A stretch of DNA of 64,000 bases from Hordeum vulgare subsp. vulgare (GCF_904849725.1 NC_058521.1:432716676-432780675); one strand, 5' to 3'. Counted from the first letter of the stretch, positions 11,142-23,349 are shown. Program-made: numbers and translations. Notes: a model not told the origin generated them from the letters alone.

Positions 11142-12699
11142 TTTATACGTCTCCAATGTATCTATAATTTTTTATTGTTCCATGTTGATATATTATCATT
11201 CTAGAATACTTTTGGGGTATTTATTTATCATTTTATATTATTTTTTAGCACTAACCAATTGACCCAGTACCGAGTGACAGTTGATGTTTTCTGCATGTTT
11301 TTCACTTTGCAGATTTTCCATAGCAAACGAGGTCCAATTACCCTCAAACTTTTTGGTGATTTTTTGTGGACCAAAAGAAGACCAACGAGCATTAGAAGAA
11401 CGTTGGAGGCCTCATGAGGGGCCCACAAGCCAACACGATGCAGCCTAGGGTGCACCCTGATGGCTTGTGCCACCCTCGTGGCCCTCCCGGCTCCATTTTT
11501 TGCTTGAAAATGTTCATCTACCATAAAAACACCAGATGGAGTCTCGAAGCACTCTTTACGCCACTGCAAGTCTCTGTTCCAACGGGAGGCCATCTGGAGC
11601 TCCGTTCTGCCACCCTATCGAAGGGCGGATCAATCACGGAGGGCCTCTTCATCAACCTTTCATCCCTCACGATGATGTGTGAGTAGTTAACCACAAACAT
11701 ACGGGTTCATAGTCAGTACCTAGATGGTAATCTATATCTTTGGTCTTCAATAGAATGACCATCGCATCTTTGCTTTGATCCATACGATGTAATTCCTTTT
11801 GTGTGGAGCGTTTGTTGGGACCCGATGAATTGTGGGTTTATGTTCAGATTATTCATGATAAATATTTGAGTCACCTCTGAATACTTCTATGATTCTTATG
11901 TGCATGAATATTATAGCTTCATAACTCTCTCCGGTCTATTGAAATAGTTTAGCCAACTAGATTGATGTTTCTTTGGTGAGAGAGGTGCATTGTGGTATGT
12001 TCAACCTGGCCAATTTCTATATCCCAGTGATATAAGGGGGAAATATGCATCGATGTGTTGCTTCTACTAAGGATAAAACGATGGGGTTTATTCATATTTC
12101 TTGAGTTTACTTTGTCTACATCATGTCATCGTTCTCCATGCATTACTCTATTTTACTTAATACTCTAGATGCATGCTAGATAGCAGTGGATGAATGAAGT
12201 AATAGTAATAGGTTCAGGAAGGAGTCGGCCTATTTTCTTATGGATGTGATGCGTATATACAGATGATCATTGTCATGAATATTGCATAACTATCCGCTTT
12301 CCTGTCAATTGCCCAACAGTAATTTGTTTACCCATCGTATGTTATTTTTAATGAGAGATGCCACTAGGGAAAGCTATGGCCCTCGGTCTATTCACAACGT
12401 ATTGATAAAACTTTCATTACCTTTCTATTATTTACTTGTTTTAATTTTATCTTGCTATCTACAACTATCTACACACCTCACTTGCTTGCAAATAACAATA
12501 CAAGAGGATTGACAAACCACTTGTCCGCGTTGGGTGCAAGTTGTTTGTTCTTTACTGTGCATCCGCTGAAGACGGTTGTGGTTGATATTCCTATTATTTT
12601 GATAAACCTTGGTTTCATAACTGAGAGAAATACTTCCCGCTTTGTGCTGCGATAACCCGTTCCTCTTTGTGGAAAATCCAACGCGAATCACGAGTATCA
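11142..12699 (+). repeat. 3' LTR of Athila-like element, about 1.56 kb
   Basis: It begins TTTATACGTCTCCAATGTATC, a decayed form of TGATACGTCTCCAACGTATC seen intact at 61990 and 62613, and ends near 12699 with ...GAGTATCA. It has the family's internal blocks (GATGATGTGTGAGTAGTT near 11674, ATGCATGCTAGATAGCAGTGGATG near 12170). A GC-rich inverted repeat at 11418-11475 is a weaker version of hairpins in the other LTRs. Confidence 0.75.
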
Positions 12700-12780
12700 A
12701 CTCCCCTTAGCCTTCCCCCATGATTCCCAGCCCCGGCGTCGACCTCGTCGTCGCATGGGCGCACTATGAACTGTGGGACG

Positions 12781-12791
12781 CCTATATAACG
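12781..12791 (+). promoter_or_regulatory. TATA-like box in the truncated LTR
   Basis: CCTATATAACG lies ahead of a long CT-rich leader, as expected for the LTR promoter. This is inference from position; no transcript evidence is available. Confidence 0.45.
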
Positions 12792-13274
12792 ACGCTCCCC
12801 AAGCTCTCTCTCTCCCCCCTATGGACTCCCTCTCCACCTCCTAATCATGCGCCAGCACCACCCAAACCTCCCCTCAAGCTCTTTGTGCTCGTGAGAGACC
12901 AGAACCCCTCCGCCTCGGGTCACCGTCGATCTCTGGGTACAGCCCCTCTCCGGCCCTCATTCTTGTCCTAATGGTCCTCCCCTTCCCCCTAGCGCCATTC
13001 CCCCTCTTCACTGTGCACATTACAGTTGGAGGCAACTGGACCAAGCACCTCCCGAGCTCCTCCGCTGCGACCTCCTCGTTGTCGGTGACTCAAGGCACCC
13101 CGGCGACCAACTCCACCTCCTCTCGATCGGCGACAGCATCTTGGTTCCATCCCCTTCCTTTGAGCGCCTCGCCAATGCCCTAGTTGATGCTGGTGAGTTT
13201 GCCGCCCTTCTAGCCGGGAGGTTGACGACAATATAGGTGGCGCCAGCTCGTTAGTTCCCCACATCTCTCGCCGT

Positions 13275-13298
13275 CCTCTCTCTCTCTCTCTCTCTCTA
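13275..13298 (+). repeat. (TC)n microsatellite
   Basis: An uninterrupted TC dinucleotide run of about 12 units inside the leader part of the truncated LTR. Confidence 0.9.
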
Positions 13299-15364
13299 TC
13301 GAAGCCCAAGCACACGTGTCGGGTTTAAACCCAGGCACGCACGCGCGCCTGGCTTGCCTGGGCTGGTCTGGCCGACTGGGCCGGCTCGGTCAATCGTTTT
13401 GGCCCACTAGGGAGAGAGCCCTTTTCCTTTTTAAAATTTTTGGCATTTCCAAAAATTATACATAATAGAATACTTGTTCAAATTCAAAAATTCCACTTCC
13501 TAAATTCTTGTAATATTCTAAGCTATTTAATTGTGCCACTTGTGCAATTTTTTAAGAAAGTTTTATACACTGTTTTATTTAAAAACCTTGCTTTGAATAT
13601 TTTAAATCTCTTTTAAAATACTTTTCACCATTTTTTACACTCCAAAACCAAAACCTAATATTTTTTATAAAACAAGTATTCGCCCTAGTATTTTACAAAA
13701 ATTGCTTGACATTTTTCTTAGTGCTATATTTTCCCTATTTTTGTCATGGTCTTATTTTTCCCATTATTATCGCAACGATAGATTGCGTTGTTGATGAAGA
13801 AGTTGGACCAGAAGACATTGAAGACCTCGAAGAATTTTTTGAGCCATGCAAGCATCCCATTGACCATGACTTGGAACCATTTTTTTATGCATGTCATATA
13901 GCACTTTACTTCGTTGTATTTGAATCATGGTGAATGGGTGACCACCTTGGTGGGTTATCTCCCGTAACTCCTCATTGATAATTGCACTTAGCATGACCCT
14001 ACCTTCCTATGAGGGTTGTGCGGGTGGGAAGTAGTTAGAATGCTATTTAGCTGCTACGCAGATGGGATGGGAGTATGCACGGTGACGAGAATGACATGAT
14101 ATAAAAGACTTCTCGAAAACCCCATCGGGTGCCACTAATTCCCAAGGAAGATGGTTTTGAGTTAGGTAACCACTTGAAAAAAAGTGGTGTACCGAGGCAA
14201 GATGTGTGTGTGTTTTTCAAAATGGATTAGATTTAAGATGTGATGGACGTCCCCACCTTACATGCGCAACCATGATACCCCTTGTGGGACGGGGCTTTGT
14301 TGATTACTTTGGTCGATACTAGCACAGAGCCTGCATTACTAGTGGAGGGAGTGACGTGGTCACTCTCGATATGGGGTCGTGCCGAAAAGGACGACCATGG
14401 GTTGTTTCCGCACACACCCCGGGCAAACCGTTGCATGCCCTCGTGGGTGATACATGTGATGTACATCACGAGGGATGGCACCAACGAGTGGACCCTTTGT
14501 TAGTATCATCATGGGAAAGGCATTGTTCGTGTACTTACATTGGGTATGGAAAATACCACGAGTTGTGGATTGACACGGAAGTTTCCCGAGTCTTGTGGGT
14601 AAAGTGTGCAACCTTTGTAGAGTATAAAACTATTAGAATAGCCATGTCCATGGTCATGGGCAATTGGTGGTCTTGCTTAGGCTATGTCTAGATGTTTTCA
14701 TAAACTTGGTGTGTGTGTGTGGGCGAGAAAGATGATAGTGTGAGAAAGATGATGCTTGAGTTAAGTCAGATGACATGACATTATAAATGAATAGGAGATG
14801 TTCAATCCCTATTTATATTGATATTTATAACTTGTTCCTATGGATATCAGTTACCTCATGGTGTATGCCTTCATAAGACGTTGATCATGTCATTGCACTA
14901 CAAAAAATTAGCTTTCTGCAACTTACCTACTCAGTGCTATATCATGCATTGTTATTGCCTTGTTCCAAACATGGGTTGGTTGCGAGTACATTCGAAGTAC
15001 TCATTGGCTTGCCACTTGGTATTTAACTGGCTGGGCATGGAAGAATATGAGTATGATGAATAGTTTGTTGGAGACGAACATGCGAACTAGGACACTTCCC
15101 AGTTAGAATTCATGTAGGGTTAAGGGAGATGGCATGGGTTCATGCTTCGAGTCAATATTTCCGCTGCTAGATATGTTTGGTGTGTTGGACTTTGAGGCCC
15201 TATATATGTAAGACTTGACCTTAATGGTCTTTATTTGCATCAGACAATATGTATGGATGTAAGACTCTCATTATTCAGCTTCTGTGTGTTTAGCGATCAT
15301 TAATCTCTGGGATCACTGTACACGTGCATTCAGTGATTACGACTTATGAGTCGGGGTGCGCACA

Positions 15365-15600
15365 CACTTTGTCACAAGTGACATGTAGTCCTTTAAATTT
15401 TGCCTCATCCAAAGAAACTGCACAGAGCAACTTGTGGTGGCTACATACTCGGTCTTGGTGGATGAGAGAGAAACATAATTTTGTTTCTTTGAAGACCAAC
15501 TTACCAAAGAGCAACAAAGGAATTGGCAGCCTCCACAAGTTTACTTCCTCTCCACACATTCCCCCGCCCAATCCGAGTCCGAATATCCTATGATATCAAA
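15365..15600 (-). pseudogene. Copia RNase H, C-terminal part
   Basis: The minus strand reads IGYSDSDWAGECVERK, a stop, CGGCQFL, then SLVSWSSKKQNYVSLSSTKT and EYVATTSCSVQFLWMRQNLKDY. This is the Ty1/copia RNase H motif series, including the catalytic SDSDWAG. It ends at the junction with the truncated Tekay-type LTR. Confidence 0.8.
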
Positions 15601-15742
15601 TGAAGTACCTTTGGCCTACCATAAGCCAAACTTTGGGCTATGAGCCAAATATCAAAAGATTCGCTTGACCGCCACAAAGTGGCTTTCCTTAGGTGTGGAT
15701 AAAAATTGTGTGGAAATTCCCAGACTCAACATAATATCCGGT

Positions 15743-16576
15743 CTAGATGTAAAAGTATAAACCAAGGATCCAATCATGGAGAGGTATACCTTTTTCATCC
15801 ACGGCTTTACCATTGGCATCACAATCAAGATGGCATTTCAGAAGCTTGGGAGTGTTGGCCTTGATTGTATTGAGATCATCCATCTTGAACCTCTTGAAAA
15901 TGTCTTGAGTGTATTTTGCTTGGTTGATGAAGGTTCCTTGGCTTCGTTGCTTGACTTTGGATCCAAGGAAGAACTTCAACACTGAGAGCTTTGTTAGGAG
16001 AATCAAGGATAATATCATCAAAATATAGTTGGTATATGAACAAGTTTCCTTTAACCCTCTTCATGAAAAGAGTGGGATCGGTTTTCCCAATTTCAAACCC
16101 ATGGTCTTGCAACGTCTCGATAAGGTGATCATACCACGCACATGTGGCTTGTTTAAGGCCATAGAGTGCCTTATCGAGAGTGTATACATGATTGGGGAAC
16201 TTGGTGTCCTCGAACCCCGGGGTTGCTTGACATATACCAACTCCTTAAGGGGACCATTGAGAAATGCACTCTTCACATACATTTGATATAATTTCAAATC
16301 ATGATGAGATGCATATGCAAGCAACATGGGAATAGATTCAAGGCGTGCAACAGGAGCAAAGGTTTCACTACAGTCGATACCCTCGACTTAGGAGTAGCCT
16401 TGTGCCACAAATCTAGCCTTGTTGTGAATGACGAAACCGTTCGCATCTTGCTTGTTCTTAAAGATCCATTTGGTTCCATTGACATTTTGATTCTCCTTAG
16501 GTCTTGGCACCAACCTCCACACTTTGTTGCACTTGATGTTGTTGAGTTCATCATGCATGGCTTCAAGCCACTCCAT
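15743..16576 (-). pseudogene. Copia reverse transcriptase, broken
   Basis: The N-terminal part reads MEWLEAMHDELNNIKCNKVW and WIFKNKQDANGFVIHNKARFVAQGYS (16576-16388), followed after a stop by [23 protein letters not shown] and then, in another frame, the polymerase motif as YFDDIILDS where YVDDIIFGS is usual. The catalytic Asp pair is kept but several frame changes interrupt the domain. It is the RT of the SIRE-type element. Confidence 0.85.
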
Positions 16577-16591
16577 GTCCTCGAGTGCTTA

Positions 16592-17062
16592 TTATACCTT
16601 TAGGGGTTCAATGCAAGAAACAAATGCATGATGTGCACACAAGTTTGTTAATTGACGACGAGAAGTTATCCGTTTATTTAAGCTTTCGCATACATTCTGG
16701 AAAACATGTTGTTTATGTTTAAGCTTGGAAGCAATCTTGGTGACTCTTCTTTCTAGAATCTCGTCCATGGAAAGTTGAGGAGCAACATTTTGACGACCTT
16801 GAGTGCCATCATGAGATTGCTCTTGACCTTGATCATGATCTTGCTCGGGGGTGGTAACTTGATCTTGGGAATCACTTGGTGTATCACCATCATCATGAGG
16901 TTGATCTTGCCCTTGATCTTGTTCACTTGGTTGAGGGCCTTCACTTTGTTCTTCGGAAGCGTGTGGGTCTTGCGTCGGTGTAGGTTCCAGTTGTGTGGAA
17001 CATTGTCCTTCTCCTTCAGCCACAAGGGGTTCCTCAACGGGTAAGGAATGTCCCACACCCAT
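16592..17062 (-). pseudogene. Copia pol linker between integrase and RT
   Basis: An open frame of 156 codons very rich in Gln, Asp, Pro and His (runs such as EQDQGQDQPHDDGDTPSDSQ). It ends with ISTRRQLTNLCAHHAFVS-type sequence (here ITSRRQLTNLCAHHAFVS), typical of the region just before RT in SIRE-type elements. No catalytic motif is expected here. Confidence 0.7.
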
Positions 17063-17099
17063 TCTTCTTATGTTATGGCTTGGGGACGAATTTCATCAC

Positions 17100-17798
17100 C
17101 TACATCACAAAGACAATTTTGCTCCACTTGGGAGCCATTATTTTCATCAAACTCCACTTACACTTACAACCAAGCACCTGAAAGTAATTGAGGTTAGGCT
17201 TGATGCCGGTAAGAATTTCATAAGGAGTCTTATTCAAGCCTTTATGTACGTAGAGCCGATTATATGCATGACATGTGGTGTTGATGGCCTTAGCCCAATA
17301 GTTGTAGGGAGATTTGAATTCTGCCATTATGGTCCTTGTCGCGTCCATCAACGTCCGATTCTACCTTTCCGCAACATCATTTTATTGAGGGGTATATGGT
17401 GCGGAGTATTGGCGGTTGATCCCCACATCACTAAGAAACTCATCCAAGGTGTAGTTCTTGAACTTGGTACCATTGTCACTTCTAATCATCAAGATCTTTG
17501 CTTCATGTTGTCGTCTAGCTTCATTGGCAAAGTCGATGAAGGTTTGTAGGGTTTCACTCTTCCTCTTGAAGAAGTATAGCCAAGTATATCTTGGGTAATC
17601 ATCCACAACAACCAAGCAATACTTTCTTCTCCCAAGACTATCGAAATATGGAGGACCAAAAAGATCCATGTGAGGGGGTTCCAAGATCCTCTTCGAGTAG
17701 ATGGTAGTCGTCAGCCGGTGAGTCGTCTCATGTAGCTTTCCTTTGATACAAGCACTGCAAGCACGATCTTTGGGAAAATTCACACATTTTTTCTCCAT
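17100..17798 (-). pseudogene. Copia integrase, broken
   Basis: The part at 17798-17382 has the end of the zinc finger (CSACIKGKLHE) and the core: HMDLFGP with the first Asp, YCLVVVDDYPRYTWLYF, IRSDNGTKFKN with the second Asp, INRQYSAPYTPQ. After a stop, the core and C-terminal region continue as MMDATRTIMAEFKSP...TPYEILTGIKPNLNYFQVLGCKC at 17351-17100. The usual ERKNRT-type Glu motif falls at the break near 17352-17381, so the catalytic Glu region is interrupted. Confidence 0.87.
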
Positions 17799-17921
17799 TA
17801 ATGTGATCCCCTTTGAGGAGACTTTGCAAAGATCTCATATTGAGATGGTCTAGTCGGCGATGCCAAATCCATCCCACATCAACTTTAGCCATTAGTCAAG
17901 TTGCGGTCTTAGTGGGTCGCT

Positions 17922-18262
17922 CTAATTAGTTAACCACATAGAGGCCATTTTTGACACGCCCAACAAAGAATACTTTAAGAGTCTTGCTCCACAAAAGGGC
18001 CATGGTATCAACACCAAAGAAGGTACAAAAAACCATGTGTGCAAGTTCACGAACGGAAAGTAAATTGTATGCAAGGTCTCAACAAGCATGACATTCTCAA
18101 CGGGTACGTCCGGAGAGATGACCACCTTTCCAAGAACCAATACCTTTGGACTTGTATCATGACCAAATGATACTTGAGTGGCCAATTATGAATTAGAATG
18201 AACATCCACCACCAAGTCCTTGCTTCCGGTCATATGATTTGTTGCTCCACTATCAAGCAACC
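17922..18262 (-). pseudogene. Copia aspartic protease, broken
   Basis: The minus strand between about 18262 and 18200 reads SSWLLDSGATNHMTGSKDLVVDV; DSGATNHM is the copia protease active site. A stop follows, then VSFGHDTSPKVLVLGKVVISPDVPVENVMLVETL continues the domain to about 17990. It sits between gag and integrase as expected. Confidence 0.82.
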
Positions 18263-18338
18263 ACGACACTCCTCCGGAAGCAAACTCATACAAGAGATCA
18301 ATGCTTGGATTTAGGAACCCATTCTTTAATGGATCCTT

Positions 18339-19460
18339 TCATGTTAATGATAAGGATCTTAGGAACCCAAATACACCATTCAATGTACTCATAAGAGGAA
18401 CCAAAAAATTTGGCAAAACACACCCATCACTAGCGCGACATAAAACATAATATGGGTTATAGTTGTCGGCTTTGTTGAATGAGGTTTTTCCCTTCTTGGG
18501 ATTACCACCCACAACCTTGTCCTTCTTCTTCTCACGAGTAACCTCCTCGGCTTTGACGAAGGTTTCCTTGAGCGGGGGAGGTTGCTTGGTCTTGACCTTC
18601 TTCTTCTTCTTGGACTTGGGTGCAACCCCAATTCCTTCCTTTCCAAATACTTCATTTTGATTTCTCAAAAGGTCATTAAGGTTCTTGTCACTTTGGATGC
18701 ATGTCACAAGGCCTTTCTCAGGTTGCTCTTTCAACTTTGCATTCTCCTCCACAAGATTCAGATGCTCACAACAAGGGTTAGATGAATTAACATTATCAAT
18801 TAAGATGAAAGGAGGACACATGGCTATTTCCTTAGTAAGTTTTACTTGGAGTTGATCATGAGACTATTTTAGAGAACCATGAGCACTCTTCAAGGCCATG
18901 TGAGCCTTGTCAAGTGTGGCAAATTTTCCATTGAGTCTATCATGGCCAACCTCAATTGCAACCTTTTTGGATTGGAGCACACAAGTAAGAACAAGAGAAG
19001 GATTGTGATATTTTCGTAATTTAGCAAGGTCATCGTTGTGTGACTCCTCAATAGTAAAATTAAGATATCGATCTTCCTCAAGTGCAATGGAAAGATCCGC
19101 TATCTCATCGGCATAGTATAGACTATGTCCCTCTAATTTAGATATGGTCTCTTCTTGAGACTCAATGAGATCATTAGCCTCACCTAGTTGTTCCGAGAGA
19201 GCAACAAAATGCTCCTTGGTCTCACCCTTGTTTTTTCTCATGAATTTATCAAAGGAATTTTCCTCAGCTTTTACCTCCTCTTTTTCATCACCACTATCCG
19301 TAGAAGAAGGCATAGTGGAAATTCTAGTTTTGATGTTGGAGGTTGCCTTCTTGGATGCCTTGGCCATAAGGCACTTGGCAATGTGGTTCTCGTTAGGGGA
19401 GTCGAAGAGAGACACCTCAATTGGAGAGGAAGATGCAATGGCTACCAAGGCCATTTCCAT
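18339..19460 (-). pseudogene. Copia gag, coiled-coil type
   Basis: Two open pieces, 19460-18864 and 18821-18339, make up the gag C-terminal half. The first has CLMAKASKK, an acidic patch (STDSGDEKEEVKAEENSF) and a long heptad-like region (QLGEANDLIESQEETISKLEG...). The second has LVEENAKLKEQPEKGLVTCIQSDKNLNDLLRNQNE and a Lys-rich stretch before the protease. Long coiled-coil gag tails are typical of SIRE-type elements. The N-terminal capsid part is missing because the element is cut near 19487. Confidence 0.72.
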
Positions 19461-19487
19461 TACCTCACCACTTGCATCTTTTTTTAA

Positions 19488-20376
19488 TATTAAGTGACAG
19501 TAGGAAAGGTTCCTACTGACTTTGTATTAATCACCGGTCATATAAGAGTTTTACATGGTGAGCTTACACTGGTCCGGCCCCTTACAACACCCTCAACCCG
19601 TGAGGTATACGTGTGAGGGGAGGTCAATCTACCCCTAATTTACAGAGTCTGAAAAAACTTCTATGAACTAGACTAGATATGGGTTAACCCTATAAGTTAA
19701 AAGTACCAAGTCCTTCTTGAATCTTTCCTTCCACATCTCAATCGTGGGGGGATCCTTTTGAAAAAATTCCCAATCCTTTCCTTCCAGATAATCCAAGCTG
19801 ATGTAATGAATATTTCCATGAACATTGGGTGTGTCCACATCCTTTTTCCAGCATGCAATAGGTTGATCCTTGTGGCTCCACCATCCGGGGGGCTGAAGTT
19901 CATGCCCACTTTACCCCAACAGATTTTGCTGAACACACAATCGAAGAAAAGATGTTCAACCGTCTCCTCCTGTCCACTATCACAGAGTACACATTGAATA
20001 TTATCACCCACGTGGTAATGTCTTCTTTTTAGCATATTTTTCATGTTGATTTTGTCCGCTAAAGGTAGCCAGGGAAATATTTTTCAGTTTCATGGTGCAT
20101 CTCGACTTCCATATCATTTGATATGCTTTGTCCACCATGACGTTTTGAAAATAGAAGCGATAATACTTAGACAAGGTAAACTTAGCCCCCCAAACACACG
20201 TCCATGTATTTTGGCTAGTTATCTCAAGACCTAGGGGGTCGACATCTCTTGAAAATCCAGGACCTCTATTCTAGCATGTGGCAATAACGGCAGACGAAAT
20301 CCATCCCTTAAAGAAGCAATCTTTTGCTTGATCGTAGAGCCGCATGATAGTTGGTCCTTGCCCCAATTATTGCTAC
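19488..20376 (-). mobile_element. LINE (non-LTR retrotransposon) 3' fragment
   Basis: The coding remnant at 20044-19697 is the zinc-binding domain that follows RT in plant LINEs, and upstream sequence (20230-20045) reads like the RT C-terminal region with stops. A short T-run at 19479-19486 next to the left end would be the poly(A) end if the LINE is on the minus strand, and would mark insertion into the copia gag. Only the 3' end is present, as is usual for 5'-truncated LINEs. Confidence 0.65.
19697..20044 (-). pseudogene. LINE RT-associated zinc-binding domain (zf-RVT)
   Basis: The frame reads NMLKRRHYHVGDNIQCVLCDSGQEETVEHLFFDCVFSKICWGKVG. This is the conserved pattern of the zf-RVT domain, with the Cys pair CVLC, His of EHLFFDC and its Cys. 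The rest of the frame (WIIWKERIGNFF) is the usual tail. It is a piece of a LINE ORF2 and not an independent gene. Confidence 0.82.
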
Positions 20377-20529
20377 ATGATGCGCTAGTATCATTGCATA
20401 TCCTGCTACACTGGTAGAGGCATACATTTGCATACATCATGGTAGTTTTCACTTGTCTTTATGTTGAGTACTTCTTATAAAGTGTGATGATCTTCTTTTT
20501 ATTCATGTAAAACATAGGGTGTTGCCCTT

Positions 20530-20690
20530 AAGTGAGGAAAAGATCCCAAAGAGGACAAACACAAGATACCGAAGAGGACAAATGAGAGATAAAAAAGAAA
20601 GAGCCAAAGAGGCCACACAAAAATAAAAAGGAAAAGAGAAAATAAAGAAATAAAGAAATAAAAAGAGAGAAGGGGGAAACACTACTATTC
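20530..20690 (+). repeat. Purine-rich tract in Athila-like 3' internal region
   Basis: About 160 bp of mainly A and G with repeated words such as AAAGAGGACAAA and AAATAAAGAAATAAAG, ending in AGAGAGAAGGGGGAAAC. It corresponds to the tracts at 10318 and 63425 but is longer. Confidence 0.75.
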
Positions 20691-21485
20691 CTTTTGAAAG
20701 ATCCACACTCGTCATCCATTGCTATATTTGTCCTACATAGAGATTATCATTCATGCATAACTATGTGGGGACCCTTACACTATAGAACTTGGTTTGCATA
20801 TTCCAATGATGAGCCTACTCAAATGAGATCTAGGTCTTAATGAGAAAACAAGTTGGATGCACCCCGCTAGTTCCATTGGAGAGCTTACCTTAGCTCGTAT
20901 GTGCATCCATTACATGGCAATCCCTACTCCTCACATCATATCTATCATTTGGCTTTCTCTCGCCTATGGTTGTCCTCATTGATGTAAGCCTCTCACACCT
21001 TTTTGTATTCCTTCCCAATCATTATTATATTTGCCATCCTAAGTGCCAACATATCTTGCTTACGCTCATCCATTGCAGGAGTGCTCAAAGTCAAAAGGGA
21101 GAGGATCATTTTGACTTGTGCCTGACTACTGGTCTGGGGATGAGTAAAAATAAGATTCTGAAGGAGACCAAGTGTGAGGTTTAGTAGATTGAGTTCTCAG
21201 TTAATAAAATATTTTATGATCTCAACCCATCTCCCACTTCTCGCACGCAAACACCATTTGGAGACATTCGAGTAACGGACAGCGAGAGCTCTTGCACCTT
21301 TATGTTCTTACTTTGCTAAACTCAATACTAAATATAGACTCTTGCTTGTTATTGTCTTGACTTGAATTGCATATCTTACTTGTTTTACTTTGAAGTTCTT
21401 ATATGTGTGTTAGAATGTCACCACAGAAATTATTTTGTTATCATTTATCTACTCGAGGACGAGCTGAAATTAATCTTGGGGATGC

Positions 21486-22467
21486 TGATATGTCCCAAAC
21501 GTATCTATAATTTCTGCTTGTTCCATGATCTTTTGGGTGACATTGTTATATGTTTTGCTACACTTTTATACCATTTTACACATATTTGGACTAACCTACT
21601 AACTCAGTGCACCCAGTACCAGTTTCTGTCTGCTGATGTCTATTTTGCAGGGGCTTTTACCCTATTTTCCGAAGCCCGAAAAATTCCAGGAAAAATATAT
21701 AAAAAATCAGCGTAACGGAAGCTTCGAGATCAGCAAAGATGGGCCAGAGGGGGCCACGGGCTGCCCAGGCGACCTACTGGCACGGCCTACCCCCTGGCCG
21801 CACCAGGAGGCCGTCTGGGTGGGCCCCACCTCCTCTCGTGCCCTCCTTTGGCCTATATTTAGACTCCCGAGAGGAAACCCTTCCACAACTTCCAGAATCG
21901 CGAATTTCTCCATCGTTCCCCCGCCGCAGCGCTTCCGAGATCGGGTGCGTCAGGAGACCTCTTCCCAGCACCCTGTCGGAGGGAGGATTGACCTCTGGGA
22001 GCTTCTCCACCTCCATGGACGCTCCCCGGACGTGTCGTGAGTACTCCTCCTTGGACCATGGGTCCATGACCAGTAGCTATGTGATATCTTCTCTCCAATC
22101 TTGTGCTTCAATGGTTAGTCCTTGTGAGCTGCCCTACATGATCAAGGCATCTATATAATTCTCTTGCTATTGCTATGCTCGGTTTGTTGGGATCCGATGG
22201 ATTACGAGATTATGTTTAGATTATTATGAGTTCTATATTTGATTATCCTTTTATATCATGTTCCTCGGTGAATCATGCATGTTCTCCGTTGCTATTTATT
22301 GCTTTGGCCGAGTAGTAGATTGTAACGCCAAGAGGGAGCGTTATGCATGATTGTGGGTTCATGCCCCTCGATGTCTATCTTGAGTGACAGAAACATGAGA
22401 CTAGGGGATATGTTGTTGCCACGAGGGAGAAAACAACGGTGCTTGTCACCATGGTTGCAAGGATTGT
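21486..22467 (+). repeat. Athila-like LTR, 5' two thirds
   Basis: It begins TGATATGTCCCAAACGTATCTATAA directly after the polypurine region. A TATA-like CCTATATTTAGACTCC lies at about 21854 after a GC-rich inverted-repeat-prone stretch (21735-21840), followed by a leader. The 3' part is absent; the sequence switches near 22467 to a minus-strand coding region. Confidence 0.7.
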
Positions 22468-23349
22468 TTACCTTGCATGAAGGTTGAACAAAGAAGGAGC
22501 AGGGAAAGTAATAGTCTCACGAGTACCCTGAATAAATATCAGGTTATAAATCATCCTTCTATTTGTATCTCTATCAAGAAAGTCATGGAGAACCATGCTA
22601 TCGTAATCTAGATATCTCTCGGGAAGAAGAATCTCTTCTTCCTCTTCCAGTCTAATAGGTATCTCAAAGTGTCTAGCCAGACGAGCAGCATAGATACCTC
22701 CATAGACAATGCCTTTAGAACGGTTCGTGTTCACCAGTTGAGCTACTATAGCGCCCAAGCTATAAGTTTTATCATTATAAAGGGCTTCGCGCAAGACCGC
22801 AAGATTTGGGGAACTAAGTGACCCAGCTTTCCCACGGCCAATCAAACATTTTCCCACAAATAGTGAGAAGTACCAAAGCATGGGAAAATGTATGCTAGCA
22901 GCTCTAGCACAAGACACTCCTCTCTCCTCTCCTACAGCGATAGTGTCGATGAAAGCTTCTAAGTCCCATGGACGAGGTTCATGAATATCCCCAACATAAG
23001 GTAATTTGCAAACATTGCAAAAATCCTGGAGTGACATGCACTAGGGGATATCATAAAGTTTGAACTCAACCATAGGATGATTCTTCCTTGGATAGAAGTT
23101 AAAGCTTTGTACGAAGATATTAGTGAGGAGGAGGTATTGCGGACACTTATCTGCAACAAAGGCGGTGAGGCCTGCGTTCTCCACCAAGTAGTAAAAGTCC
23201 TCATAAAGTCCGGCGGCGCGTAAGAACACATCGCTTGGCCACTCGCACGCTCGAACTTCTGCATCTCGAGGGACCGGATACTTGGGCTTCTTCTCACTTC
23301 CATCATCCTTGGGGTCACGGCTTGAAGAGCCTCTTAAGAACCTCCTCAT
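22468..23349 (-). pseudogene. Athila-type ORF (Arabidopsis retrotransposon ORF-1-like)
   Basis: The frame starts MRRFLRGSSSRDPKDDGSEK at 23349, runs through EVRACEWPSDVFLRAAGLYEDFYYLVENAGL and VQSFNFYPRKNHPMVEFKLYDIP, has one in-frame stop at 23041-23043, then continues as MSLQDFCNVCKLPYVGDIHE, an IYAARLARHFEIPIRL block and an acidic run, to TAA at 22468. About 292 residues in total. It resembles the ATHILA ORF-1 family by my reading. Its role is not known. It follows the region where pol would end. Confidence 0.72.

Larger units (their letters stand above)
9246..12699 (+). mobile_element. Athila-like Ty3/gypsy element, 3' internal region and 3' LTR
   Basis: The internal part (9246-11141) has no long ORF but carries blocks found again at 20377-21485 and 62823-64000: a TACCAACC(C)T(C/T)CCCCTCGG block near 9740, CTGGTACACTGC near 10200, GTGTGATGATCATCATTATTAGAGCATT near 10276, and a purine-rich tract. 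It ends in a polypurine tract and an LTR. The 5' part is missing, presumably carried to the left of the Tekay-type insertion that begins at 9245. Confidence 0.75.
12700..15363 (+). repeat. Truncated Tekay-type LTR, plus orientation
   Basis: The order of blocks is that of a long gypsy LTR read in the sense direction. A TATA-like CCTATATAACG lies at about 12781, followed by a CT-rich leader (12800-13320), an AT-rich stretch with many AATTCAAAAATTCC-type words (13430-13720), the block TTGATGAAGAAGTTGGACCAGAAGACATTGAAGA, and long non-coding sequence to GGATCACTGTACACG near 15310. Open frames are short. The left end is lost at the Athila-like LTR and the right end abuts the copia element. Family assignment is from memory of related LTRs. 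Confidence 0.6.
15364..19487 (-). mobile_element. SIRE-type Ty1/copia retrotransposon, internal region only
   Basis: Read right to left it gives gag, protease, integrase, a linker, RT and RNase H. Integrase before RT is diagnostic of Ty1/copia. The long coiled-coil gag and long Gln/Asp-rich linker between integrase and RT suggest the SIRE/Maximus lineage. No LTRs are visible: the left side ends inside RNase H against another LTR, and the right side ends in gag against a LINE fragment. All domains are broken by stops and frameshifts, so it is a dead fragment. Confidence 0.85.
20377..22467 (+). mobile_element. Athila-like element, 3' internal region and LTR head
   Basis: It repeats the layout of 9246-12699: a CCTGCTACACTGGTAGAGGCAT block near 20400, a GTGTGATGATC block near 20480, a purine-rich tract (20530-20690), CATATTCCAATGATGAGCCTACTC near 20795, and the CTACTCGAGGACGAGC polypurine region before an LTR at 21486. 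The LTR is cut near 22467 by the minus-strand element. It is a different subfamily from the first copy, since the LTR starts TGATATGTCCCAAACG. Confidence 0.7.

Noticed and set aside
16995..17549. Plus-strand frame of 184 codons
   Set aside because: It is antisense to the copia integrase and linker, which carry clear motifs.
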